Below are positions 54,337-64,000 of a stretch of DNA of 64,000 nucleotides, piece after piece (the first letter of the stretch is position 1; every line of letters begins with the position of its first letter). The stretch spans positions 558,001 to 622,000 of the forward strand of contig JARKIF010000013.1 in the NCBI GenBank assembly GCA_029378245.1. Direction: 5' to 3'. The position numbers and the translations under genes are program-made. The DNA is from Roridomyces roridus (Eukaryota > Basidiomycota > Agaricomycetes > Agaricales > Mycenaceae). The notes beneath the pieces were generated by a model. That model saw only the letters and a program-made list of their open reading frames with translations. It was not told where the DNA came from and did not search any database.

Positions 54337-55537
54337 CCCTTGCTTGGATTGCCTTTATTCGGCAACTCCGCTGCCCGAGCTGTAACCGCCGTCGCCGACA
54401 CATGAACTCCAATGTGTTGGCTCCTGCATTAAATTTGAATCTACCTAGGGAAGGGTTCACGAGAGGAGATCGCCGCAGTGCCCGAGTGCGCCGAGGCTTG
54501 TCATTAACAAGGAGGCTCAAGCAATTGGAGTGTGAAAGAGGGTTGGAGAAGGTCGGAGACAAAGAGTCGGCCACGTGGGCCTGGCCTCCTATCACAGTGC
54601 TGACGTCATCCCTCTCCTCCTATGACAAGGCCATGATGCCTCTATGCAGGACCTTGTAGTAGGTGCCTACCTCATGCTCGTCCGACCTCTCTCCTTTCGC
54701 ACTCGTACACCCCCCGTCATACGCCACTCCTCCTCTGCCATGAAGGGGCTCAAAAACCCGGAGAATCCTACTCAGCGCTACTTAAAACTTTCGCGATCTC
54801 GAGATCCCTCTTTGTTCCACGAGTCTGCCCCAGCTCGGTTGGATCTCTAATATGTCCACCGACCCCATCCCCCAGCGGTTCTGATCGATGACCTTCCAAT
54901 TCTACAACCCCTTCCTCGGCGTCTACCTTTCTGCTTTCGACCTCTCTGGCCAACTCCACCGTGTCTTAATTACGAGCAGCCTCGAGCAACAGCCGCAACT
55001 CGGAAACGCCTATCGACGACGATCCTGAATAGACTACATGCACTGGTCCGAGAGGACTGAATTGCCGACGGAGTCAATTTGGGATTCGCCATCAGGATCT
55101 TCCTTTGGCTTGACGACGACGACGTGTAGAGATAGCTGAGCATATGGACAATGCTGATGCCCGAATGTAATCCTCTCCATCTTTTCTCGGTCATCGCTGT
55201 GGGGCTGGATTTATTTATGCCCTTGCGCGCGGATTGGCTTTGAGCCCCCATTTTTGCAGTACTGCACCGGGACCATTGTATCTTCAGCCAAATCCTGCGT
55301 GCGTGCGTCTCCAGGCTCATATTTATCACGCATTCTATTTCTCACAGGAAGCACTGCGAATATTTTTGACCTTTGGGCACTGGCAGATGATCAAACATAC
55401 CTTGTGGCTGCATCAACGCTTCTCGCTACCCGAGCATATAGGAGGCAGCGTCACTCGCTACACGTCGAAGATCCCCCTTGTCTTTCTTCTTCCACGCTCC
55501 TTCCACCTCTTTCGTTCTTTACTCTCCAATTTCCGAT
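54337..55537. other. Intergenic, nothing recognised
   Basis: Divergent promoter interval between the small secreted protein and the DUF6534 gene. Open frames are unsupported. Confidence 0.4.
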
Positions 55538-57653
55538 ATGGCTGGTTCCGGAGTCGAGCTCCTGTGAGTTATCTTTGCTGCTCACTCGAGGTCGGCTGAC
55601 CCCATCTTTTCCCCTCTAGTTTCGGCACTATGCTCATTGGTGAGTCCCTCACATTGTACAATGAACTCCTCTGATCATTCTACAGGCGTGCTTTTAAGCA
55701 CGGCCCTCTTTGGGGCGAGTAAACTTGGTTGTTTGAGAGGAGTGCAGTCCTAACGACGCGGAATCAGGTCTTTGCCGTCCAGGTGCGTTGGCCATCCCAT
55801 TCTATTCAACAATCAACCAATTCGTTTCAGATGCTTGCTTATTTCCAGGGGTTCAAAAAGTACTGTATCGGCAACTCGTAACCGCCGCGCCTTACATCTT
55901 TCCCTTCCTCCTGCAGAGATTCTCCATGGATCCGATATTTCGTGCGTCCCAACTTCTCTCCTTTGTCTGCATCCAACCCTTGTCTGTCACAGGTGCTTTA
56001 TATCTTCATCGCCGAAGTCGCCAACCTCATCTTTGAAATCGGTATCATCTACGAGCCTTTGATCATTCGATACGGTGTGTTTTCGACTGTATGGAGGAGG
56101 GGCTAATCTGCAACTGTTTCTTTAGGGTCTCCAGAGGCGCTTGTAACCTCCCCTAGACGTCAGTGTACCATCTCGCTCTCGATCTGATATGTGCTCATCC
56201 CGGGGTTTTATCTAGTTCTTCCAGCTGGTGAGTTTCGACCCTGCTACTCCACGGTACTCTTCTCTCAACCTTACCGCAGATGCTGTTTCAATTGTACGGA
56301 CTCCTCCAGAATTCCTCTTACTCTAATATGGAATGTCGTGGCAGGTATCGGTCTCCACGCCGATTCAATTCTTCACGGCGTGGAGAATCAGTGGTACGAA
56401 AATCCCTGGCTTCCACGCACCGTCATTGAAACCCAGAACACACAGTCATAACAGGATCTTTCATCTTGCCCTCTCTCATATGCCTCCTCTCCGTCGTTTC
56501 CTTCGGTGAGTCCTCCCATGGTTCATGCTCCATTCGACTTGATTTTCTCCAGACGGCGCAGTTTTCGTTACGAGCTTCACGGTCATCCGCCCCGATTTCC
56601 AACAGTTTCAAAGTTTCTCGGATGTGGTCGCCGTGTGGTTGTTCTCTTCGGCCATCTGCGATATCCTCATCGCTGTGATACTCACGTACTCGCTGGTAAG
56701 TTGCCGCGCTGCCCTTTTGGTTTCTTCTCATGTGTAATTTTTCGTCTACAGTGGACCCGAAAGACAGGGTCCAGTGCCGTCGACGGACAGATAAACCGAA
56801 TCATCCGCTGTGAGTCGTTGCCTCCCTTCGAATTATACTGCATTCTGACCAGCGGTACCCACAAATGTATAGTGAGTGTTCAAACGGGTTCTATAACAGC
56901 GGCGGCAGCGCTCCTTGATGTTATCTTGTTCCTCAGCTTCCCTGTGCGTCTATTTCTATTTCTATAAATTTTGTTTGTCCTGCCGCTGACAGTCGTCGCA
57001 TAGACAACCACGGCGTGAGTATTTCCATTTTCGCGGTTGCTATCCATTCATGCAACTGACTGATTGCATCCAACGCAGACAATTCATCCCGGACTTTACG
57101 CTATCAAAATTGTATTCAATATCCTTGCTGTCAACGTGAGTACTCCCGGGCTCGATGATCTCCGTTCAAATCCGACGGTCGTTTGCAGACTCAACGCACG
57201 TACTCGTGGAAAAGTTGGGGACGCCGAGCGCGTGCCGAATGCTCTGTTCAAAGACAGCTCTTTTGCGAATACGACGTTCCAAGTGCAGACGCAGCAAATG
57301 CCTACAGGCGCAACTAACACGATGATTCCCATGGTACGTACGCTACCATTTGAAGTGGCGCTTGCTCTCACCTTGTATTCAACTAGACCCTGCCCACTGC
57401 GAGCAATCCCAATATTTTCGGACGTAGTCAGCCCACAGTTGATTTCGAATTGGTATCTCCCCCGGCCAAATCCTTGAGTCACACCCGCTCGGAATCCCTG
57501 TTCTCACCCACCGGCGGAAGGACAGTCGCAATTGGGATTGAGACGCAGTCCTCGACGGAGACGTTGGTCGGGGGATCTGAGTTGAGGTTAGCCGTGGATG
57601 CAAGAAAACCGTCTCGCGATCCAAAGAGTAGAGTGCCGCCTCTCCGCTTTTGA
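55538..57653 (+). CDS. DUF6534-family seven-helix membrane protein
   Basis: Many very short exons. The start MAGSGVELL is followed by FGTMLIG, VLLSTALFG, MLAYFQGFKK and DSPWIRYF, then VLYIFIAEVANLIFEIGIIY. Later come FFTAWRI, the helix SLICLLSVVSF, FVTSFTVIRPDFQQFQSF, VVAVWLFSSAICDILIAVIL and TRKTGSSAVDGQINRIIR. The end is VQTGSITAAAALLDVILFL and KLYSISLLSTLNAR, with a polar cytosolic tail. The R-K-T-G, I-N-R-I-I-R and L-Y-S-x-S-L-x-S-T-L-N-A-R blocks are hallmarks of DUF6534 proteins, which are abundant in mushrooms. They are presumed receptors or sensors; no ligand is known. Some exon joins near 56080-56470 are my best guess; the frame from 56471 on is clear. Confidence 0.83.
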
Positions 57654-57788
57654 TGGTCCTTGTATGAAGAAAAGAGCGCTAGGCTCGGAATTCATGTATG
57701 TAAACTAGAATGTATTTTTGCATATTGGGTTTGATACCCTCATACGATACAAGCTGGCGACATTGATCATCTATTACGCCTCCGCACC

Positions 57789-59429
57789 TCAGGGGAGACT
57801 CTCCAGCCCGTCCAAAGGAAGAAGGATAGGTTCTGGGCGCGGTGCTGGATAGTCAAGGCGGAGCACCGGCGGAGTATGCCCAGCGTCGACGAGCGGCTGG
57901 ATTCCAGCACGTACATCGAGGCGCGATGTCACCAACATATCGTACCCGAAATACAGTTCAAACTGCTCCAACCGGTTTCCATCCCTTGCCGTCATTCTCG
58001 AGGTGATGAACCGTAGAACAGCTGCGTCGGAAAAGGCGCAATCTTTGGCCACAATTGCTCGAAGATCTGGACAGCGGGGCTCGGGCCCGGCTAACTGATC
58101 CAAAAATTCATCGGTGAGATAACTGGAGTGGTCGAGCGTGAGCCGTTCCAGTGCACGGAGGCCACGCAAAAAGTCGATCAACACATTCTGCGAGAAGATA
58201 TCGCCAGAAACTTGGAGAGACTCCAGGAAAGGAGCTGCAGCTAAAAACGGCGTAAGATACCGCATCGGGTCCTCGGGTTGCAGCGAGTTGACTCCAGTGA
58301 GTCTGAATTCACGCAACCCGGGGAGAGAAAGACGGGCGAAGAGCTGTCGCATAGTGAAGGTCACTGTGCCATCCCAAGCACCGCGCAGATGGAATGTGTG
58401 TAAGGAAGTGTGCTCGATGATATCATCCAGTATCGGCAGACTCGGCTCCTCGCGATCACGGACTCCGAGATGGCACACTCGGAGGACGCGGCATACAGAC
58501 AGGATCTCCCGCGCTGCTCTAGCGGATAAAACGGGTGATTCTGCACCGGCGGCCAGCGGTATTAGATGCAGAACTGTCAACTGATTCCATCGGAGAGGAA
58601 GCTCTGTGGGGAGATTGACGGCGGGACCCATGAAAGAGAACCAGGATACGGAGGGACCGTGGAAGATGCGCATGGAGGCTAATGACACGGAGTCCGGGCT
58701 GCCTGGGGTCGGTGGTTCAATTATCGAGACCTGCTGGTGGGCGGGGACGTCGTCCTCGGTGAGGTTCGACAAGAGCTGTATTGTGCCGGAGAGTACATTG
58801 AGGTAGACGGCGCGCCAACGGGGCGCCAGGGGTATCAGGATCTGGGAGAACAGTTGGTGCATATTTTCGGCCGATGCGTCGTAGGAATTGGCCCTAGATG
58901 CCACTGAGATCGAGACGACACATGTCCCCGAACGGGCGAGCCAAAGGGCGGAGGTATCCAGACGTCGAGCCCACTTCTCCTTTCCGGAGGAAGAAGTCAC
59001 ATCGCGAGGCTCTACGATATGGAGTTTCGACCAAAGTCGAGGGGTCGAGAGGGAAATGGCCCTCCATGAGCTACAAATGCGGCCCAGGAGCACCGGCGCC
59101 TCGGTGGCGCTCATGAGGCAGTTCCGGTCAGGGAGACAGGCGACGAATATTTCTTGTATGATGTCGAGGGGGAGACGTCGAACGGGGGATAAAAGAGCGT
59201 TATGGCTCTCGACGTAGGCGACGAGATCGTCTCGATCCGCGTTCAATGCATCGAGCCTCTTTTGCAGAACGGCGATCTCGTCGTCGAGGGCATTGAGTCG
59301 AAGCGTAAGGGAAGGGTCGCTGAGGAGCGATCTCATGACGACGATCTCTTCATCCGTGGGGCAGTAGTTGGTGCCCAGCTTTGCCGAGAAAGGAGAGGCC
59401 AGTCGGCGGTGAGGCTCGGTGGGAGACAT
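57789..59429 (-). CDS. F-box protein with N-terminal coiled coil
   Basis: A single exon of 546 residues. The coiled coil (LRLNALDDEIAVLQKRLDAL, residues about 43-75) precedes the F-box (SPVRRLPLDIIQEIFVACLP, then VLLGRICSSWRAISLSTPRL). This is the classic intron-poor Agaricomycete class with I-C-S-x-W-R-x-I-A/S-L-S-T-P-x-L-W. The C-terminal about 350 residues form leucine-rich repeats (LTVLHLIPLAAGAES, LHTFHLRGAW, LPGLREFRLTGVNSL, LERLTLDHSSYLTDEFL, LRAIVAKDCAFSD). It probably recruits substrates to an SCF ligase. It differs from the two F-box genes at 12-17 kb, which have the F-box at the very N-terminus. Confidence 0.92.
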   Translation of the reverse strand: MSPTEPHRRLASPFSAKLGTNYCPTDEEIVVMRSLLSDPSLTLRLNALDDEIAVLQKRLDALNADRDDLVAYVESHNALLSPVRRLPLDIIQEIFVACLPDRNCLMSATEAPVLLGRICSSWRAISLSTPRLWSKLHIVEPRDVTSSSGKEKWARRLDTSALWLARSGTCVVSISVASRANSYDASAENMHQLFSQILIPLAPRWRAVYLNVLSGTIQLLSNLTEDDVPAHQQVSIIEPPTPGSPDSVSLASMRIFHGPSVSWFSFMGPAVNLPTELPLRWNQLTVLHLIPLAAGAESPVLSARAAREILSVCRVLRVCHLGVRDREEPSLPILDDIIEHTSLHTFHLRGAWDGTVTFTMRQLFARLSLPGLREFRLTGVNSLQPEDPMRYLTPFLAAAPFLESLQVSGDIFSQNVLIDFLRGLRALERLTLDHSSYLTDEFLDQLAGPEPRCPDLRAIVAKDCAFSDAAVLRFITSRMTARDGNRLEQFELYFGYDMLVTSRLDVRAGIQPLVDAGHTPPVLRLDYPAPRPEPILLPLDGLESLP

Positions 59430-60089
59430 CAGGTAAGAGGCGGCTAGCGCGGGCCGGTGACGGTATAAGCAGTTGATCCTGATTCCTGATCGGATCTAAT
59501 AAAGACACTCGGCTGACGTGCCTGGCCCTCGGCACATCATTGCCGGGATCACCGGCATCATGCGCGTAGCCGTTCCATCGGCGCCCAGCTTGCAACAACA
59601 TGCCGGGACTACTTAATACTCAAAGGCCTTTATGCTCTAGCCCTGCCCTGCTCTCGCCTCGTTGCCAGCCTCTTCCGCTCATCTCGGCACTGCAAAACGG
59701 TGCAAGGTCCAAGTCCTGGCCGGGATCGTTGCTATTACATACTGATGAAAAAAATAACAGGCCGAATCGTCACGTTCACACTTTCGCCGAATCCTGAATT
59801 CGCAGTGTACGACAAGATATCCTCACTACTGAGTATGAGTACACAAACAGTGTCTACAGCAAAGCATTTCCCCGCGCTCACGACAGCCTGATCAGAGTTT
59901 CGGATAATGAGACAAGTTCATCTTCGAACAGCTGGTATGCAGATAACATAGAATGCAGACCACATGGTCAAACAGTTACTGCAAACAAGTTTATTCTCGA
60001 GCAACTATGTACACAACGTTCGCCCTTCTCATTTTCCGACCACCATTTTCCCCTTTTTTAGATTTTTCTTTTCACAATCGTCCTCTCTG
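59430..60089. other. Intergenic, nothing recognised
   Basis: 5' flank of the F-box gene and 3' flank of the kinase gene. No feature seen. Confidence 0.4.
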
Positions 60090-61311
60090 TCACTTGCGCC
60101 AGAACCGCAACCTCCTCAGCACACCTCTAAATCCCTGGCTCGCTTCTCCAACAGCAAACCGACAGACAGGTAAAGCCAACCGAGGGATCACACCCCTGCC
60201 CACACCGTGTGTATGGCTCTCACCAACTAAAGGCCTCCCCGGACCCTCCCGCCTCGCCCACTCCCTCGTCCCCTCGCTCGCCCGTTCAAGCTCTTCCTCG
60301 CTGATAAAAAGATCCTCAATCCCCTCGAGCTTCTCCGCAAACTCGGCGAGCGGAATGCGCTTCCACGGTTCCAGATGCAAGAATCGGGCGAGGAACCGGA
60401 TGAGAGGACGTGAGAGCGGTTGGTGGCGGTGGAGGAAGGATTTCTTGCCACCGATGAATTCGTTGAAGCGCGCATCGGTCGAGACGCGAGCGGCGTCCCA
60501 AGGGAGTTGGGAGGCGACTAGGTTGATGAGGGTTATGCCCAGCGCCCAGGCGTCGCTGAAATCCGAGTAGCATGGTCCCGTACAGCTTTCCAGGAAGGAC
60601 TCTGCGCAACGAGAATAAGAAAGTAGAATTTGTGGAGGGAAAGAAAAACGCACCGGGCGGCATGTAAGGAATCGTCCCACATTCGTAATCGTATGTGCTC
60701 GCGTAGCACGTAGCCAACCCAAAGTCAGTAAGACGGGGGTTCTCCCCCTCATGGTCGACGAGGATATTCTCGGGCTTGATATCCCGATGATACACCCCCA
60801 GATTGTGGCAAAACGTGACAGCGTCACCGAGCTGCGCGAACGTACGCTTAATGAGCGCCGAGTTCCTGTGGTATAGCCCATCTGCGATGGCCAAGCTCAT
60901 GTCTCCGCTGGAGTAAAAGTCCATTACAAAGAACATGTGCTTCTTGGACGAGTCGGTAAAGTGGCGGCGGAGGGTGACGATATTGGGGTGGTTCGAGACG
61001 AGAGAGTGGAAGTGGCGCTCGTTGGCAGCGAGGCTTTCCTGGCCGTCGTACATAACAGTGTTGCGAAGGCACTTGACGGCGTACACCCGCGGCTTGGATT
61101 CCGAGGATGATGAGGACTCGGAGGAGGATAAAGATGAATCGGAGGAGGAAGAAGCCCAGGAGGAGCGCCGCGAGGAGCAAGCGGACTCGGTTTCGACCCC
61201 GCGGTATAGCTTGCCAAACGCACCGGCGCCGACGAGCTTCTTCAAAAGTAAGGTGCCGTCGTCGACGACGCAGCCTGTGAGGTTGGGAATGCGCTTCTTG
61301 AAGTGGGGCAT
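60090..61311 (-). CDS. Ser/Thr protein kinase, Ran1/Pat1-like
   Basis: Two exons (61311-60654, 60601-60090) with a 52-nt intron give 389 residues. The kinase landmarks are complete: P-loop VGAGAFGKLYRG, VAIK-lysine VYAVKCL, HPNIVTL, FFVMDFYSSGDM, catalytic loop VYHRDIKPENIL, LTDFGLAT, and YMPPE split by the intron, then SDFSDAWALGITLINL and RIPLAEF. SGDM, AVTFCHNLGVYHRDIKPEN and the C-G-T/S-x-x-Y-M-x-P-E region fit the fungal Ran1/Vhs1/Sks1 group of growth and nutrient kinases. A run of about 30 mostly Ser/Glu residues is inserted between the P-loop strand and the catalytic lysine. The tail after the kinase core is about 60 residues. Confidence 0.9.
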
Positions 61312-62494
61312 AACGAAGAATGAGATGGTGGTGGTGGTAGAAGACAGAGAAGTGGTGTACGTCTCAAGCTGGATGGACGAAATTTAAGGAGGAAAGTGAG
61401 ACAGGGTCGATTCAGGGGTTGCTTGCTTCCGCGGGGGCATTCTGGGCCCGTGGCCAGAGCAGCCTGGCTCTCAGATGGACTCGTGCGGGGAGGAGGAGAG
61501 GACAAGTAAGTCGCATTCCATCAATCCACAAACTCCAAAAGCTACGACACAGATTTCCTCCGAGTCATGCTCAGACCCAAACTCGCCCTGTCGACAATGG
61601 ACATGAGCATCCCGCTGCCGACTGCCCCAACTTCTTTGTGCAGGCGCGTGCTGCCTGGGGTGCCCTTGGCGTGCGTAATGACGGGCGACCGACGAACGAT
61701 GCGCGGGCAGCCTATGACGTCATCTTGCCCCCGATTACCGTTGGCCACCTTCGAGACCGACGCAGCAGAACGAAGATCACATATGCATTCATCCGCCGCC
61801 GCCGCGCTGCACTCCCTGGCCTTCACCGTCTTGCCCACCACACGGACCTCCTCCATTCGCCCCTCCTCCTCCTCCTCCTCCTCCTCCTCCTCCTCCTCCT
61901 CCTCCTCCTCCTCCTTCCCGTCTGGTCTTCTCCCAGCGGTGACACCGGGAGATCACCCGCTCGCGCTTCATCCCTTAATCTGCTCCTCCCTCATCCGTTA
62001 ACGTGCCTTGTCCAGTAAGAGCCCAACAGGTTCGAGCCTCAAAACGCCGGCTCGGGATCGCCGAAGGCTGGGCCTTCGTCGCGGTGCTCGGGATATGAGT
62101 ACGAAGGACACAGCTTGCCGGACGAGAGGTGCGTGGGTGTGAGGAGCGCGATGACGCTGACTGAGGCAGCCGCTGGTAGGGCAAAACGCTCTCCGTAGCA
62201 TCGAGCTTGGCGATGGATGTGAAGGAAGGAGGGAGGTGCATGGCTGCAGGCAGCAAGGGCGGAGGCGGAAAGCAACGACTGGGGATACAGCTGACATCGA
62301 TGGGTACGTCGCAGTGTCCCGTCGGGGATGGGACACAGAGCTCCAGACGAAGAGGAAGGACGAGATCGAGAATTTCCACCTCTCATCTCCCGTCCGTCCA
62401 CCTTGACTTCACCGCGAACGCGAGCCCCAACTAGCCGCCAAGTATCCTCCCCGCCTCGCAATCCTCTGCGAGAACCAATAGACTCGTCACGGCA
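61312..62494. other. Intergenic; triplet repeat and unsupported frames
   Basis: Holds a CTC-triplet tract (separate entry). Open frames on both strands from 61419 to 62461 are low in complexity and have no splice or family support. They are probably promoter and UTR sequence. Confidence 0.45.
61862..61916 (+). repeat. (CTC)n microsatellite
   Basis: About 18 uninterrupted CTC/TCC triplets. Any frame through it reads as Leu, Ser or Pro runs on one strand and Gly, Glu or Arg runs on the other, which accounts for the long spurious frames here. Confidence 0.9.
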
Positions 62495-63173
62495 TCATAT
62501 CTGTGCTTGGGAGGAAGATGATGGATGCAGGCTACGTGCAGGAGTGGCGAATGCAAATGTGGTGGAGGGAGGGTCATGCGGACGCCGGCTTCGGTTCGGA
62601 GAAGGCGACGAAAGAGTGTATGGTCCACTCGACCACGGAGAGACGTGACGTGGCACCACTAAGGTGGTGATAACGAGGTCGGCGTCAAGCGAAAGAGTTT
62701 GAGGACGCTGCGCGTAGCGGTGGACGTGCGTCATGGAGTCTGTGGAGTAACAGCCCACGACTGGATCGGGGTATACACGGACGGCAAATGGGAGAGCTAG
62801 CCAGGCAATGGGTACTATGCGGGCTGATACGTGGCGCCTGTGAGATGAGCTGAGTGGCTGAAGAAACCGGTGCAGACTTACGCACTGACCGACGGCCTCG
62901 CAAAAATCAAGGCATCACCCGACGGAGTCCCAAAGGTAGAAAGGTATCGTTCCGCAATTTGAGAGTGTGTCTTGATCGAATAGCGAGCTACCACCAACGG
63001 GTCGTCTGCGTATGGAGCTGAGCGATACGAGTAGGAAAGATCAGCGGATGTGCGCACCTGACACCGAGCAATATGCGAGAACACAGAAGTGAAGCAGCCA
63101 TCACGGGCGCAGCGAGCGAATTTGTAGTATCGGTGAGATCGTAGTAGGACGGGCACGATTCGTTAACACGCAT
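62495..63173 (-). CDS. Tentative gene of unknown function
   Basis: Three exons can be joined in frame. MRVNESCPSYYDLTDTTN runs to CSRILL. A GT-AG intron leads to APYADDPLVVARYSIKTHSQ and GTPSGDALIFARPSVS. An intron with a strong GTAAGT donor then leads to RHVSARIVPIAWLALPFAVR and YAQRPQTLSLDADLVITTLV. The last part becomes Ser/Pro-rich before the stop. No domain recognised. Both splice sites are good, but without homology this remains a candidate only. Confidence 0.4.
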
Positions 63174-63713
63174 GGCATCCTATTGAGTAATCCCTCTGCC
63201 CACCGGTCGCGTCATCGGGAAGGAGTGAGTGGTCTTGCAGTCTTTATCTTGCATCCATCCGACTCCATTGAAGAGATCAAGAGTTCCGGGCAAAGTCACG
63301 TCCATGGTATCGCCGTGAGCTGCTACCACAAGTGATGGATTCCTGGAGGCATGAAGAGGGTGCTGGCAAGGGGCCGGGTAGGAGCTAAATGGTGGTTCCG
63401 AGCAGGATGTGATGTCGGATCATTTCGCGGAGCGGCTTGTGGCGGCGCTTTATCTGTGACCTGTCTCCTTCCATCATCTCAGATCTGCATCCCACCCTCT
63501 TGTGCTTGTGACTTGACTACGAGCTGCCTGGCCGCGGAATAAATACAATGAGTACCCCGCCAGACGCGTGGTCGAGACTCGCGAGACTTGACCTCATTGC
63601 TCAAATTTCAATCTCCTGGCCGAAATCTTGAGTCTTGAATTCCTGCCGAGGAGTTTAACCTCGACTGTCCCAAGATTGTCCTCGCTCCCCTGCCAGCTTC
63701 GTTCCGATGTCAC
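63174..63713. other. Intergenic, nothing recognised
   Basis: Between the tentative gene and the 3' end of the gene leaving the window. No feature seen. Confidence 0.4.
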
Positions 63714-64000
63714 TCATTCTGGCTCTCTTGACGCGGCCACCTTCTCGCGACGCTCCCTCTTCAAGTTCTCCGCCAAGTCGCGCCGCTGCTCTGCCTCTCT
63801 CTGCCTCCAATGCGTATCCATACTGCTCCTCCTGCTCGGTGAGGACCTTCACCTTGGACCACCCTGGCATCCGGAACAGTGCAGATACCTTGGACGGTGA
63901 GCGGTGAGCCCTGCTTGAACACATCCATGGCTTTGACTTGTGGCGTCTTGACTCTGTCCTTGAGCTTCTTCTCAACTTTAACGGGGCTGTGGACAGTCTG
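63714..64000 (-). CDS. 3' end of a gene coding a charged protein (runs off the window)
   Basis: The last codons read VEKKLKDRVKTPQVKAMDVF, then KQGSPLTVQ. An intron of 89 nt (GTATCT donor, GGCAG acceptor) leads to EREAEQRRDLAENLKRERRE and KVAASREPE before the TGA at 63716-63714. The highly charged, helical C-terminus looks like a coiled coil or nuclear protein tail. The rest of the gene lies beyond 64000, so no function is assigned. Confidence 0.55.

Noticed and set aside
61567..62001. 144-codon Ser-run frame on + strand, and the Leu- and Gly-run frames overlapping it
   Set aside because: They are produced by the CTC microsatellite. There is no conserved sequence outside the run.
1..64000. 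CRISPR arrays, bacterial operons, ribosome binding sites, rRNA genes
   Set aside because: None seen. The intron-rich structure and gene families show nuclear fungal DNA.

Overview
The window is nuclear DNA from a filamentous basidiomycete, most likely an Agaricomycete. Nearly every recognisable gene is cut by short introns of roughly 40-60 nt with GT donors and AG acceptors, and the gene families are typical of that class: a macrofage-activating-glycoprotein-like GPI protein, a DUF6534 seven-helix protein, F-box proteins with a coiled coil, a NACHT ATPase, kelch/MYND proteins, a microsomal P450 and very short Zn2Cys6 proteins. Both tRNA genes carry introns. I cannot name the species. All exon structures were read by eye from splice signals, reading frame and family similarity.

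Layout. 1-13 kb: a MAPR haem-binding protein, a small membrane protein, tRNA-Gly, a P450, a GPI-anchored glycoprotein, a kelch/MYND gene and an F-box gene. 14-17.5 kb: a second F-box gene split by a transposon. 18-22 kb: a small unknown gene, tRNA-Phe, a MYND-finger gene and a small zinc-binding protein. 22-30 kb: two non-autonomous DNA transposons, an F-box relic and three paralogous Zn2Cys6 genes in tandem. 30-39 kb: a mini RRM-like gene, a full-length ABCC transporter and a secreted DUF3455 protein. 39-45.5 kb: gene-poor DNA followed by a NACHT gene split by a transposon. 45.6-54 kb: a low-complexity protein, a decayed secreted-protein gene, a fourth Zn2Cys6 paralogue, a hAT-like element, a BTB gene and a small secreted protein. 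55-64 kb: a DUF6534 membrane protein, an F-box gene, a Ran1-like kinase, a tentative gene and the 3' end of a charged-protein gene running off the right edge.

The most interesting signal is a family of three non-autonomous elements (14935-16344, 25574-26133, 43078-44237). They share TAG(T/A)C termini, long inverted repeats that contain a second palindrome near the tip, and perfect 9-bp target duplications. Two sit inside conserved genes (F-box and NACHT), and removing the element plus one target copy rejoins each reading frame. The two larger elements carry non-repeat, coding-looking cargo, which makes them look like gene-capturing (Pack-MULE-like) elements. The second strong signal is the Zn2Cys6 family: about 180-240 residues long, with an N-terminal zinc cluster and a previously unremarked C-terminal cysteine cluster shared by all four copies.

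The genes do not form an obvious biosynthetic cluster. The window reads as ordinary chromosomal housekeeping mixed with fast-evolving accessory families and transposon remnants.
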